Notes: generated from the sequence alone by a model not told the origin. DNA of 33,038 nt from CAYTAP01 sp964435775 (GCA_964435775.1 CAYTAP010000030.1:1-33038); one strand, 5' to 3'. Shown: positions 22,153 through 30,847, counted from the first letter of the stretch. Translations and numbers: made by a program.

Positions 22153-23439
22153 TTACAGGAGCAACTGAAATTGCGCCCGCAAAAGGATCTCCGCGCCGTC
22201 ACTGGCGAGAACGCCGATGCCCGTCTGGTTGGATGGCGCGCCATCGGGAAGATAGACGGCGTCCAGGGTGAACTTGGCATTGTGGCCCTCGAAGTAATAG
22301 TTCACGCCGGCGGTTATTTCCGAGAATCCTCCCGTCGCCCCGGTGCGATGGTCATCCAGATGAACGAAATCGTATCGGCCGAAGATCTCCCAGTTCCTTC
22401 CGTCGATCAGGTAGCTTGCCTGACCAAGAAAACCCCAGTCATAGAGATTGCCATCACTTCCGCCATCGGTATATCGGCCGACATAGGCGGCATACAACGC
22501 CACGCCGTTGGTCAACTCATATTGGGCATCGACCGTGTGCAACACGACGTTGCTTGAGCCATCCTGCGTCAGATCGGCGCCCGCGCCCAGCACCAGCAGG
22601 TTGTTCTTGTTGGCCAGGGCGCTGAAATCCTCATAGTTCTTCCAGTCGCCGGCCAGTTTGTATTCGGCGCGGCCGGCGATGCCGAAGTTGGCGCCGGTGT
22701 TGCGGAAATCGGTGTTGTGGCTTTGCGAACCATCCGTGAAAGCGACTTCGGCGTGCAGGTTATTTTTGCTGTCGCCATACAGCAGGCCGATGCCCTCGAC
22801 GAAATCATCGCCGCCGATCAACGTCTCGTTGAGCAGCGAACGGTCGGCGGCCAGTTGCTTCTTGGAACTCACCTGCTGCTCATGGGAAAGCGGATCCTTG
22901 AACATGCCGCCGCGGACGGACCATTGATCGGCAAATTTATATTTCGTCCATGCTTCTTCAAGGCTCACCGCGCCGCCGCTCCGACCGGCCTGCCATACAA
23001 AGTTATAGGTCAAATCCTTGGAGAACACATGGCCGGCAAAGCCGAACTTGGCCCGGCGCACCTCAAAACCCTCCTGCGTATCGCCACCATCGCCGTTGTC
23101 GCGGTTGTTGGCGACGTAGCGAAGTTGGAATTGAATGTTGGGATTAAGGGAGAAGCGGCCATCCTCGCTTTGCAGAATGAACTTGCCATCCTTCCATCCT
23201 CCGGTGAAAGCCGATGGGGTCAGGGCGCTGCGTTGTGCGGCGTCGGTCATCACGGCCCGCGTGGCAGCCTGCGCGGCGTCGTTCGCCTGTTGCTCGGCCT
23301 TGAGGGATTGAACCTGCGCTTCCAGCGATTCGATGCGTGCCTGAATGGCGCCGGGAGGCGGTTCGGCCGCTCGCGTGGTCGGGGTGATGCCCAATACAGC
23401 CAGCGCCAAAACGCCCAAGGCATGGTGACGATCAGTCAT
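22153..23439 (-). CDS. Phosphate-selective porin (OprO/OprP type)
   Basis: 428 residues. A signal peptide (1-24, cut after TTRA) leads to a short coiled coil (about 31-60, with IQARIESLEAQVQSLKAEQQ), then a beta-barrel of the porin O/P family with typical strands (NIQFQLRYVAN, FEVRRAKFGFAGHVFSKDLTYNF and the C-terminal LLRAQFQLLL). The coiled coil is a trimerisation or wall-binding feature of such porins. Members carry phosphate or polyphosphate across the outer membrane. Position supports that role: it is the last gene after pst-phoU-phoB-phoR on the same strand, 126 bp after phoR. It may have its own promoter, since a candidate PhoB site lies in that gap. The start at ATG 23439 has AGAGGA upstream; a longer frame to 23517 lacks signal-peptide character. 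Confidence 0.92.
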   Translation of the reverse strand: MTDRHHALGVLALAVLGITPTTRAAEPPPGAIQARIESLEAQVQSLKAEQQANDAAQAATRAVMTDAAQRSALTPSAFTGGWKDGKFILQSEDGRFSLNPNIQFQLRYVANNRDNGDGGDTQEGFEVRRAKFGFAGHVFSKDLTYNFVWQAGRSGGAVSLEEAWTKYKFADQWSVRGGMFKDPLSHEQQVSSKKQLAADRSLLNETLIGGDDFVEGIGLLYGDSKNNLHAEVAFTDGSQSHNTDFRNTGANFGIAGRAEYKLAGDWKNYEDFSALANKNNLLVLGAGADLTQDGSSNVVLHTVDAQYELTNGVALYAAYVGRYTDGGSDGNLYDWGFLGQASYLIDGRNWEIFGRYDFVHLDDHRTGATGGFSEITAGVNYYFEGHNAKFTLDAVYLPDGAPSNQTGIGVLASDGAEILLRAQFQLLL

Positions 23440-23530
23440 GTGTGATTCCTCTTTCAACAAACCCATCTCCGGCCAATCCGGACCGGCTTCGGATGGCCCA
23501 TCAGGCCATGGCCGCATTGTGGGTTTGATG

Positions 23531-23559
23531 AAGAAGACGAAATGAGCGGGTGATGAAGA
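23531..23559 (-). promoter_or_regulatory. Candidate Pho box upstream of the porin gene
   Basis: On the minus strand three 7-mers spaced by 4 bases, TCTTCAT-CACC-CGCTCAT-TTCG-TCTTCTT, give the 11-bp period of PhoB half-sites. The first two share the TCAT core of the enterobacterial CTGTCAT consensus. The site is about 92 bases before the porin start. The match is partial and the consensus in this phylum is not known to me, so this is a candidate only. Confidence 0.35.
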
Positions 23560-23565
23560 TTCGGT

Positions 23566-25365
23566 TCAGACACCGGACTCGTGCGCATCGGTGATGGGGA
23601 GCGTCAAGGTAAATCGCGAGCCCCGCCCCGGCGTGCTGATGACAGTTACGCCGCCGCGATGCGCCTGGGCGATGTGCTTGACGATGGACAGCCCCAGCCC
23701 CGTGCCTCCCATTTCGCGGGAGCGCGAGCGGTCCACACGGTAAAAGCGCTCAAAAATGCGCGGCAGGTCTTCTGGTGGAATGCCGATGCCGTTGTCATCA
23801 ACTTCCACCGCGACCCGATCGCCCAGTGCGCGAAGTGAAACGGTGATCGCGCCTCCCGGCGGCGTGTACTTGATGGCGTTTTCAACGAGGTTGGCGATGG
23901 CGCGTTCCAGATAATCCGGGTTGCCGGCGACCGATGGAAGACCGGGCGCTGCGTCGATGCTCACGTTCTGCCTCTTCTTTTGCGCCGCCGGCATGAGCAG
24001 ATGGATGGCGTGACGCGCCGTGGCGTCCAGATCAACGCGAGCCAGTCGGGGCACGTCGGGATGGCTTTCCAGGCGCGACAACTCCAGCAGGTCGCTGACC
24101 AGGCTGGTCAACTGATCGGCGTGTCGTTCGATGGTCGCGAGAAATCGCGGTCCTTTGACGGGATCTTCCATCGCGCCGTCGCGGAGGGTCTGGGCGAAGC
24201 CTTTGATCGCTGTCAGCGGCGTACGCAACTCATGGGAGACGTTGGCCACGAATTCCTTGCGCAGTTCCTGGTAGCGCACCGACTGCGTGGCGTCATGAAC
24301 GATAAGGATCAGGCCCTGGGGCGGCTGGTCCTGCGGAAATGTGCAGACGGTGACTTCCACATGCCGACCGGCGATGGGGCCGATCTGAAATGGCTTGCCC
24401 TGGCGCACGGCGGTCGCAGCAACGGGAGCCACGGCGGCCGCGGCGGCATGCATCACGGCCGGGTCGCGCACAACTTCCCACAGCCGCCGCCCCTGGGATT
24501 CGGGCGCGGCAAAGTCAAGCAGGTCGGCCGCCGCTGCATTGACCAGCACAATGCGCTGCTGCATGTCGGTGGCGATGACGCCTTCGCTCATGCTCGACAG
24601 GATCGCCAGCAGTTCAGCGTGGTTATGCGTGGTTTGCGCCAGCAGACGACCGAGGGAATCAGCCATCGAGTTCAAGGCGTCCGTCAGCGTTCCGATTTCC
24701 CCCGCTTCGGTTTTCAGGATGCGCTGATCCAGATCGCCGCGAGCCAGTTCACCGGCAAAGCGCGTCAGGCGAACCAACGGAGCGGCGTGGCGGCGGGCGA
24801 AGAAATAGCAGATCGTTCCCGCTCCGGCCATCGCCAGGAGCGCGATGGCGGCCAATCCGGCATAGAGCGAGCGCAGATGCCGATCCAATGCGTTCAGGGA
24901 CACGGCCAGGCGCAGGAATCGGGGCGGATGGGCGGGCAGTTCGATTCGCCGAGCGAAATACAACATCCCCTGCTGGAGTGTGTCGCTTTCGCGCTGGATC
25001 ATCCCCTGTCCATTGGCGGCGGCGGCGATGATCTCCGGGCGCAGGCGATGATTTTCCATATCGGCCGGATCGGCCTCGTTGTCGGCGACAACCGTTCCGT
25101 CCGTGTTGATGACGGTGATGCGACAATCCAGAGCCTGGCCGAGGCGCTGAATCTGCGCGCCCAGTTCGGGCGTGCGCCCCTGGCGCAGATTGTCTTCGAT
25201 CAGCCGGACGATCAGCCAACTGTTGTCGCTGATCGTCCGGCGGGTGCGTTCGAGATAGCTGTCGCGTAATCGCTCGGCCGCCAGCACCCCGACAATGCCG
25301 ACAGCCGCGCAGATGAGCAGCAGGTAAGGGATGAACAGGCGGCGGAAAAACAAACTCTTGAACAA
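23566..25365 (-). CDS. phoR: Phosphate regulon sensor histidine kinase PhoR
   Basis: A 599-residue inner-membrane kinase of the type that responds to Pst/PhoU status and phosphorylates PhoB. It has TM1 (8-30), an extracytoplasmic region (31-167), TM2 (168-190), HAMP (188-243) and PAS (about 250-360). The H-box FVANVSHELRTPLTAIKGF carries His378. The ATPase shows NLVENAIKYTPPGG, VDDNGIGIP and GGTGLGLSIV. The sizeable extracytoplasmic domain is more like Gram-positive PhoR than the short E. coli form. The start is a TTG at 25365 with AAAGGCG upstream. It follows phoB by 30 bases. All catalytic boxes are intact. Confidence 0.95.
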   Translation of the reverse strand: MFKSLFFRRLFIPYLLLICAAVGIVGVLAAERLRDSYLERTRRTISDNSWLIVRLIEDNLRQGRTPELGAQIQRLGQALDCRITVINTDGTVVADNEADPADMENHRLRPEIIAAAANGQGMIQRESDTLQQGMLYFARRIELPAHPPRFLRLAVSLNALDRHLRSLYAGLAAIALLAMAGAGTICYFFARRHAAPLVRLTRFAGELARGDLDQRILKTEAGEIGTLTDALNSMADSLGRLLAQTTHNHAELLAILSSMSEGVIATDMQQRIVLVNAAAADLLDFAAPESQGRRLWEVVRDPAVMHAAAAAVAPVAATAVRQGKPFQIGPIAGRHVEVTVCTFPQDQPPQGLILIVHDATQSVRYQELRKEFVANVSHELRTPLTAIKGFAQTLRDGAMEDPVKGPRFLATIERHADQLTSLVSDLLELSRLESHPDVPRLARVDLDATARHAIHLLMPAAQKKRQNVSIDAAPGLPSVAGNPDYLERAIANLVENAIKYTPPGGAITVSLRALGDRVAVEVDDNGIGIPPEDLPRIFERFYRVDRSRSREMGGTGLGLSIVKHIAQAHRGGVTVISTPGRGSRFTLTLPITDAHESGV

Positions 25366-25395
25366 CGGTATCGCCTTTGCAAAAGGATCGCTCGA

Positions 25396-26091
25396 TCACT
25401 CGTCATCCCGGTCGCGCAGTTTATATCCAAATCCCCGAACGGTTTCGATGCGCTCGCCTCCTTTGCCCAGTTTGCGGCGGATCGCGGTGATATGCACGTC
25501 GATGGTCCGGTCGAAGACCAATGAATCCGCGCCCATCGCCGCATCCATGATCTCATTGCGGGAAACAACCCGGCCGGGGCGGGCGACCAGAAAATGGAGG
25601 ATGCGAAACTCCGTCGCCGTCAGCGCCACGGGCGCATTGCGGTATAGAACCTCGTGCCGCGCCTGGTCGATCACGAGGTCTCCGTGGCGAATCGCCCGGT
25701 CGGCTTCCCGCGACTGGGCGGCGCGGCGCAGGATCGCCCTGACCCGCGCCACCAGCTCTCGCGGACTGAACGGCTTGACGATGTAATCATCAGCCCCCAT
25801 TTCCAGTCCCACGATCCGATCGGTCTCGGCGGCCTTGGCGGTCAGCATGATGAGGGGAATGGCGCGTGTTCGCTCATCGCCGCGAAGCGCGCGGCACACC
25901 GCCAGCCCGTCCAAGCCCGGCATCATCAAATCGAGCACGATCAGATCCGGCTTGTGGCGACGAGCCTTCTCCAGGCCGGATTCGCCGTCGGCGGCGGCGA
26001 TCACCTCGAAACCTTCCTTCTCGAGGTTGTATCGCACCAGTTCAATCAAATCCGCCTCATCGTCGATCACCAAAACGGTGCTTTTGCTCAT
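25396..26091 (-). CDS. phoB: Phosphate regulon response regulator PhoB
   Basis: A 231-residue OmpR/PhoB-family regulator. The receiver has acidic Asp10/Asp11, phospho-acceptor Asp54 (VLDLMMPGLDG), Thr84 and Lys106 (DDYIVKPFSPREL). The C-terminal winged helix (about 130-228) includes LTATEFRILHFLVARPGRVVS and the DNA-recognition region VFDRTIDVHITAIRRKLG. Its place between phoU and phoR and its sequence make PhoB/PhoP the clear call. The start codon overlaps the phoU stop by 4 bases (ATGA), which couples their translation. Confidence 0.95.
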   Translation of the reverse strand: MSKSTVLVIDDEADLIELVRYNLEKEGFEVIAAADGESGLEKARRHKPDLIVLDLMMPGLDGLAVCRALRGDERTRAIPLIMLTAKAAETDRIVGLEMGADDYIVKPFSPRELVARVRAILRRAAQSREADRAIRHGDLVIDQARHEVLYRNAPVALTATEFRILHFLVARPGRVVSRNEIMDAAMGADSLVFDRTIDVHITAIRRKLGKGGERIETVRGFGYKLRDRDDE

Positions 26092-26783
26092 GCCCGCCTC
26101 TCGTTCTCATGTCCTTCAACAACCGCCCTGCCCTCCAGCCCGTGGCGCACATCACGGCCATGAACCCAGTAGATCACTTCCTCGGCGATGTTGGTGGCAT
26201 GATCGCCGATGCGCTCCAGGTTGCGCGCGATCAGGATCAGCGACAATGCCTGCTGGATGAGGCGCGGATCGGCGGTCATGCTCGCCAGGAGTGAACCGAA
26301 AATCCGATCGCGGAAGGCATCCACCTGCATTTCGTCCGTCAGCACCTGGTTGGCCAGCGCCACATCCCGGTCAATCATGGCCGAGAGGCTGTCACGCACC
26401 ATCTTTCGCACCACTTGCGCCATGAGAGGCAATTCAACCAGAGGTCCGGCGGACGGCTGGCCGCGCACATGTTCGGCGTTCTGGACGATATTGACCGCAT
26501 GATCGGCGATCCGTTCCAATTCCCCGCCAATGCGCGACGCCATGAACAGAAAGCGGGCGTCTCCGGCAACGGGTTGCTGCAATATGGTGAGCTTTACGGC
26601 CGCCTCGTCCACCTCCACCTGCAGGACATTGACCTGCCGTTCGCAGTCAAACACCTGCGCCGACGCCGACGCGCTGCCGCCGGGCAGTTGTTCAATGGCC
26701 TTCTGGATCATGAATTCGGCCAGGGAACCCATCGCAACAATCTTTTGTAGAAGATTCTGAAGTTGATCGTGGAAGTGGCGCAT
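26088..26783 (-). CDS. phoU: Phosphate signalling protein PhoU
   Basis: A 231-residue all-helical protein with two PhoU repeats, each about 100 residues. The first begins FHDQLQNLLQKIVAMGSLAEFMI, and the second contains FRDRIFGSLLASM and ARNLERIGDHATNIAEEVIYWV. The ExxxD-type metal motifs (GGELERIADHAVNI and NLERIGDHATNI) are both present. PhoU links the Pst transporter to PhoR and restrains phosphate uptake and signalling. The start at 26783 has GGAG 8 bases upstream; a longer frame to 26897 overlaps pstB and lacks similarity. It lies 22 bases after pstB and overlaps phoB by 4 bases. Confidence 0.96.
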   Translation of the reverse strand: MRHFHDQLQNLLQKIVAMGSLAEFMIQKAIEQLPGGSASASAQVFDCERQVNVLQVEVDEAAVKLTILQQPVAGDARFLFMASRIGGELERIADHAVNIVQNAEHVRGQPSAGPLVELPLMAQVVRKMVRDSLSAMIDRDVALANQVLTDEMQVDAFRDRIFGSLLASMTADPRLIQQALSLILIARNLERIGDHATNIAEEVIYWVHGRDVRHGLEGRAVVEGHENERRA

Positions 26784-26805
26784 GGGAAATGCTCCGATGT
26801 GTGAG

Positions 26806-27642
26806 TCAGCCAAAGCGGCCGCTGATGAACGATTCAGTTCGGGGGTCCTTTGGGTTCGTGAAAAGGTCGGAGGTCGGTCCGTACTCAACGAGTTCACCCA
26901 TCAGAAGAAACATGGTGCGATCGGCCACCCGTGCGGCCTGCTGAATGTTATGCGTGACCATGACGAGCGTGTAGTCGCGTTTGAGATTGCCGAGCAGTTC
27001 CTCGATTCGATCGGTGGCGACCGGATCGAGCGCGGAACATGGCTCGTCCAGCAGCAGGATTTCCGGATCGACCGCCAGGGCCCGCGCGATGCACAGCCGC
27101 TGCTGCTGGCCGCCCAACAGGCTCGTTCCGGGCTTGTTGAGACGGTCTTTGACTTCCTCCCACAACGCGGCACGGCGCAGACTCTTTTCCACGCGCTCTT
27201 CCAGCGCGCTGCGTTTATGCAGACCGTTGAGTTTCAGGCCCGCCGCCACGTTGGCGAAAATACTGAAGGTGGGAAATGGATTGGGGCGCTGAAAGACCAT
27301 CCCGACGCGGCGTCGCAGCACAGTGGGATCAATCGAAGTGTCGTACACATCCCGCCCATCCAGCCGCACGCAGCCGCGCACCCAGGCGCCGGGATTTTCT
27401 TCGTGCAGACGATTGATGCATCGAATGAACGTGGACTTGCCACACCCGGAGGGGCCCATGATGGCGGTGACCGCCTGTCCGGGAAGCGCAAGGGTAATTC
27501 CTTTGAGAACCCGCTGGCGTCCAAAACCGGCTTCGAGATTGTCGATGTCGATGCGGTGCTTCGTCGCGGCGGGTATGCCGCAAGACGGCTTCAACGTCGC
27601 CTTGCTGGACTGCGATGAGACGCTCAGGCTCAAGATGCTCAT
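26806..27642 (-). CDS. pstB: Phosphate ABC transporter ATPase PstB (altered signature motif)
   Basis: A 278-residue cytoplasmic ATPase that powers the PstCA channel. Walker A is GPSGCGKST (63-71), the Q-loop is VFQRPNPFP, Walker B is LLLDE (196-200) followed by PCSALDP, and the H-loop lies in VMVTHNIQQA. The ABC signature, normally LSGGQQQRLCIARA, reads LLGGQQQRLCIARA: residue 176 is Leu (TTG) instead of Ser (TCG), a single-base change at 27116. The signature Ser contacts the ATP gamma phosphate across the dimer, so activity may be reduced, or this is a sequencing error. The start at ATG 27642 has AGGAGG 6 bases upstream and overlaps the pstA stop by 4 bases. The first 28 residues are a low-complexity leader. 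Confidence 0.95.
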   Translation of the reverse strand: MSILSLSVSSQSSKATLKPSCGIPAATKHRIDIDNLEAGFGRQRVLKGITLALPGQAVTAIMGPSGCGKSTFIRCINRLHEENPGAWVRGCVRLDGRDVYDTSIDPTVLRRRVGMVFQRPNPFPTFSIFANVAAGLKLNGLHKRSALEERVEKSLRRAALWEEVKDRLNKPGTSLLGGQQQRLCIARALAVDPEILLLDEPCSALDPVATDRIEELLGNLKRDYTLVMVTHNIQQAARVADRTMFLLMGELVEYGPTSDLFTNPKDPRTESFISGRFG

Positions 27643-28502
27643 GAATATCCTCCTGTTCCATACCGCCATCGGACATACCCGTGTGTCGCCAGGCGGATCG
27701 TGAGAATCATCACCACCAGCACCAGCGCCGCCCCCCATGCCTGTTGAACCAGTTGCTCAAATGGCTGGCGGGCGTAGTCAAACAGCAATTGCGGCAGCGA
27801 GGCCACCGGCTGCATCGGCGACTCCGGCCAATGGTTGCTCCCAAAAGCGGTGAACAACAGCGGCGCCGCCTCTCCCGCCACGCGGGCCACTGCCAGAAAC
27901 AAGCCGCTCAGCACCGCCGGCACGGCCGCCCGCAGCACGAGGCGCAGAATCACCCGCCGACGCGACAATCCCAGCGCCAACCCCGCCTCATCGACACTGA
28001 GGGGAATTGCCCGAACCGCCTCTTCGGTTGTGCGTGCGAAGATCGGCAGCATAATCATCGCCAGCGCCATCCCGCCGGCCAGCATGGAAAAGCCGATGTT
28101 CAGCGAAAACCCATCCCGCTGCACCGCTATTCCATAAATGAAGACGCCGACCACGATCGCGGGAATGCCGGTCATGGCATCCAACAGCAACCGGACGAAC
28201 GCGGCCAGCTTCGTGTCGCCATGCCGCGCCAGGAACAGCCCCTTTGCCAACCCCAGCGGCACGGCCAGCAGAGAGGCGATCAGCAGCAGACAGATCGATC
28301 CGGCAATGGCATGCGCGATGCCGCCCGGCTGGCCCACCGGTGCCCACGCGCCGGTCAGAAATCGAAAACTGATCGCCGGGCCGCCGCGCGCGCCCAGCGT
28401 CCAGAGTAGGCTCCCCAAGGGGACCAGGCAGAGGAGAAATGCCGCGCCCATCAGCATCATCATCGTCCGGTTTTTCCAGCGGCGATAGGTGGAGTGGGTC
28501 AT
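27639..28502 (-). CDS. pstA: Phosphate ABC transporter permease PstA
   Basis: A 287-residue inner-membrane permease with about six transmembrane helices, the first at 14-36. The conserved cytoplasmic loop EEAVRAIPLSVDEAGLALGLSRRRVILRLVLRAA in the fourth-fifth helix region is the EAA motif that docks PstB. (The motif runs from EEAV to VLRA; its key residues are the Glu-Ala-Gly and the Leu-Gly.) TGIPAIVVGVFIYG is also typical. The start is at ATG 28502, overlapping the pstC stop by 4 bases; a much longer frame reaching 29057 is antisense-like and Arg/Gly-rich with no membrane character. It ends in a 4-base overlap with pstB. Confidence 0.95.
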   Translation of the reverse strand: MTHSTYRRWKNRTMMMLMGAAFLLCLVPLGSLLWTLGARGGPAISFRFLTGAWAPVGQPGGIAHAIAGSICLLLIASLLAVPLGLAKGLFLARHGDTKLAAFVRLLLDAMTGIPAIVVGVFIYGIAVQRDGFSLNIGFSMLAGGMALAMIMLPIFARTTEEAVRAIPLSVDEAGLALGLSRRRVILRLVLRAAVPAVLSGLFLAVARVAGEAAPLLFTAFGSNHWPESPMQPVASLPQLLFDYARQPFEQLVQQAWGAALVLVVMILTIRLATHGYVRWRYGTGGYS

Positions 28503-29485
28503 CGGCCTCCCGGTTGAGTTGTCCCCGGACGAATGATCAGTCGGGCGAGAATGTTCACGCCCATCGTCACCACGAACAACAGCAACGCCAGTTCGATCAA
28601 CGCGGCGGTGAACAGGTCGCTCGGCGCCTCGGCGAACTGGTTGGCGATGGTGCTGGCGATTGTGTCGGATGCGGCAAACAGTGAGGCGTTGATCCGATGT
28701 CCGTTGCCGATCACCATTGTCACCGCCATCGTCTCCCCCAGCGCCCGCCCGAGCGCCAAAATACATCCGCCGGCGAATCCCGACCGCGCCGGCGGCCAGA
28801 CCGCGATGCGGATCATCTCCCAACGCGTCGCTCCCAGTCCCAGCGCCGCTTCGCGGTGGGAGGCGGGGACCATCCTCATGGCATCCACCGCCACGGAAAC
28901 AATCATCGGCAGGATCATGATCGCCAGGATCAACACCGCGCAAAGCAGGTTGCGTGGATCTTTCGGCGGCCCGAAGAAAGGGAGAAATCCCAGCGCCATG
29001 GATAATGCCGGTTCGAGTGTGCGCATCACCCACGGCGCCAGGATGAAAATACCCCACAGCCCGTAGACCACGCTGGGAATGGTCGCCAGGATTTCGATGG
29101 CGAACCGGCAGACGCCGCGCAGCCGGGGGGCCAGCACTTCATTGACGAACGTGGCAATGCCGATGCCGATGGGCGCCGCCAGCGTCAAGGCCAACAGCGA
29201 ACTGACCACCGTGCCCACAAGAAACGCCAGCGCGCCGTATTGCTCCCGCTCCGGATTCGGTTCCCAGACGCTGGAGGTTAAAAACGAAAGGCCAAAAGCG
29301 CTGATCGATGGCCAGGCGCCATACGCCAGCACCGCGACAAACAGCAGCAGGAGTGCGGGGGCAACCAGCGCCGCCGCGGTGAGAAGGGTGAAAAAAAGCC
29401 TGTCACCGCCACGCCTTCGCCGAAGCGTTGGAATGACGGCGCCGTGAGGCTTTTGTGTTTCGGATGGTATCGTTGCGAGGGTCAT
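28499..29485 (-). CDS. pstC: Phosphate ABC transporter permease PstC
   Basis: A 328-residue inner-membrane permease that pairs with PstA to form the phosphate channel. A polar N-terminus (1-30) is followed by about six transmembrane helices, the first at 32-55. Family landmarks are FLTSSVWEPNPEREQYGALAF (29-residue region about 65-85), the IATIPSVVYGLWGIFI helix, and the EAA-loop ASHREAALGLGATRWEMI that docks PstB. The start at ATG 29485 lies 6 bases after pstS. It overlaps pstA by 4 bases. Length and motifs are standard. Confidence 0.95.
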   Translation of the reverse strand: MTLATIPSETQKPHGAVIPTLRRRRGGDRLFFTLLTAAALVAPALLLLFVAVLAYGAWPSISAFGLSFLTSSVWEPNPEREQYGALAFLVGTVVSSLLALTLAAPIGIGIATFVNEVLAPRLRGVCRFAIEILATIPSVVYGLWGIFILAPWVMRTLEPALSMALGFLPFFGPPKDPRNLLCAVLILAIMILPMIVSVAVDAMRMVPASHREAALGLGATRWEMIRIAVWPPARSGFAGGCILALGRALGETMAVTMVIGNGHRINASLFAASDTIASTIANQFAEAPSDLFTAALIELALLLFVVTMGVNILARLIIRPGTTQPGGR

Positions 29486-29491
29486 GGGATT

Positions 29492-30556
29492 TTAGCGTTG
29501 CTCCAGAAGGGGCTTGCCGTCGGCTGTCACCGATCGCAGCTTCTTTTCCACCAAGGGGATAAACTCGCTGGGCAGCGGGGCGTAGAACAACTGCCCGGCC
29601 AGCGACTGCCCGTCGTGAGTCGCCCACCAGAGAAATTCGAGCAGCGCCTTCCCCTTGGCGGCATCGGATTGCCGCTGATAGACCAGAATCCAGGTGAAGC
29701 TGCTGATGGGATATGCCTCGTCGCCGGGGGCGTTGGTGATGGAGACACGAAGATCATCGGGCACTTCCTTCAGCGTGGCCGCGGCGGCCGAGACCGACTC
29801 AACCGAGGCGTGGACCGCTTTGCCCGACGCGTTGATCACATTGCCGTAGGCGATCTTGTTGTTGGCCGCATAAATCAACTCGACGTATCCGAGCGAACCG
29901 GGATTCTGCTTGACGTCCGCCGCCACGCCATCGTTGCCCTTGGCGCCCCGCCCGACCGGCCAGTTGACCGTGGTGGCGTGGCCGGGACCGGATTTCCACG
30001 CTTGGCTGACCTTCGAGAGGTAATCGGTGAAGATGTAGGTGGTTCCGCTGCCGTCTGAGCGATGCACCGTTGCGATGGGCCCGCCGGGCAGACTGACCTC
30101 CGGGTTGAGCGCCGCCAGCTTCGGATCGTTCCATCGGGTGATCCTGCCCAGGTAAATATCGGCCAGGACCTGTCCGCTGAAGACCAGCGGCTTTTCAACT
30201 CCCGGCAGGTTGTAAACCGGCACCACAGCGCCCATCACTGTGGGGATATGCAGAAGCTGCGCCGGCGCTTTGCGCAACTGCGACTCGGTCATCGGGCCAT
30301 CGGTGGCGCCGAAATCGACCGTCCTGCCGCTGATTTGCTTGATCCCCCCGCCGCTGCCGATCCCCTGGTAATTAATTCGCACGTCCGAATGCGCCGCGGT
30401 ATAAGCCGCCGACCATTTGTCATAAATCGGCTTGGGAAAGGTGGCACCGGCGCCGATCAGTGTGACCTCCGCCCGCGCCACGGAGGAAGGTCCTCCAGCA
30501 AACCCAAGTCCGGTGATCGCCAACACCCCAGCCGCCAGACAAACGATACGCTTCAT
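29492..30556 (-). CDS. pstS: Phosphate-binding periplasmic protein PstS
   Basis: A 354-residue substrate-binding protein. The signal peptide (1-29, cut after VARA) is followed by the PstS opening LIGAGATFPKPIYDKW and the phosphate-contact motifs GIGSGGGIKQI, DFGATDGPM and RSDGSGTTYIFTDYLS. The E. coli form has GASDAPL in the second motif; here it is GATDGPM, still with the Thr/Ser and Asp ligands. The start at ATG 30556 has AAGGAG 6 bases upstream. It is the first gene of the pst-pho set, with a candidate Pho box upstream. Confidence 0.96.
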   Translation of the reverse strand: MKRIVCLAAGVLAITGLGFAGGPSSVARAEVTLIGAGATFPKPIYDKWSAAYTAAHSDVRINYQGIGSGGGIKQISGRTVDFGATDGPMTESQLRKAPAQLLHIPTVMGAVVPVYNLPGVEKPLVFSGQVLADIYLGRITRWNDPKLAALNPEVSLPGGPIATVHRSDGSGTTYIFTDYLSKVSQAWKSGPGHATTVNWPVGRGAKGNDGVAADVKQNPGSLGYVELIYAANNKIAYGNVINASGKAVHASVESVSAAAATLKEVPDDLRVSITNAPGDEAYPISSFTWILVYQRQSDAAKGKALLEFLWWATHDGQSLAGQLFYAPLPSEFIPLVEKKLRSVTADGKPLLEQR

Positions 30557-30611
30557 CAGAGTCTCCTTGTTCGTGTTGGCGGTATATGTAAGGAGGACTT
30601 GCTAATGGAGC

Positions 30612-30640
30612 ATCAATGGTTTGTTAAGATTGGATGAACG
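30612..30640 (-). promoter_or_regulatory. Candidate Pho box upstream of pstS
   Basis: On the minus strand, CGTTCAT-CCAA-TCTTAAC-AAAC-CATTGAT shows three 7-mers with the 11-bp period of PhoB sites, about 56 bases before pstS. The first has the TCAT core and shares TTCATC with the site before the porin. The other two match the enterobacterial consensus poorly. An overlapping second 11-bp direct repeat (ACCATTG and TCCATTA, 30603-30620) is also present. Confidence 0.33.
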
Positions 30641-30819
30641 CCGTCCGGCCCGGACTGAAACAAATTCGTTCAAAGGCGCGGTTGGCAAAGTGCGGCAGCC
30701 GACAGGCCGAGATCTGGATCTTCGCAAAAACTCCTCTCTGCCGACTGCCTGCTTCCGGCCACCCGCTGATTTTTCTCATTCGTGGATCAATTTTCCGCGA
30801 GTCAGCCTTTCCAACGCCA

Positions 30820-30847
30820 AAGGGCGACCCGTTGCCGGGTCGCCCTT
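30820..30847 (-). terminator. Rho-independent-like terminator after flagellin
   Basis: A perfect 11-bp stem (AAGGGCGACCC and GGGTCGCCCTT on either strand) surrounds a 6-base loop, with its near end about 51 bases past the flagellin stop. Read on the minus strand, the 3' arm ends CCTTTGG, so the U-tract is short. The strength of the stem and the position make a terminator the best call. It would separate flagellin from the pst operon, which lies downstream on the same strand. Confidence 0.75.

Noticed and set aside
23980..25269. Plus-strand open frame (429 codons) opposite phoR
   Set aside because: It is antisense to a complete PhoR with all catalytic boxes, and no protein features are seen.
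28503..29057. N-terminal extension of pstA in frame
   Set aside because: It is rich in Arg, Gly and Asp, overlaps pstC, and has no membrane segments. PstA similarity begins at the ATG at 28502, which has the usual 4-base overlap.
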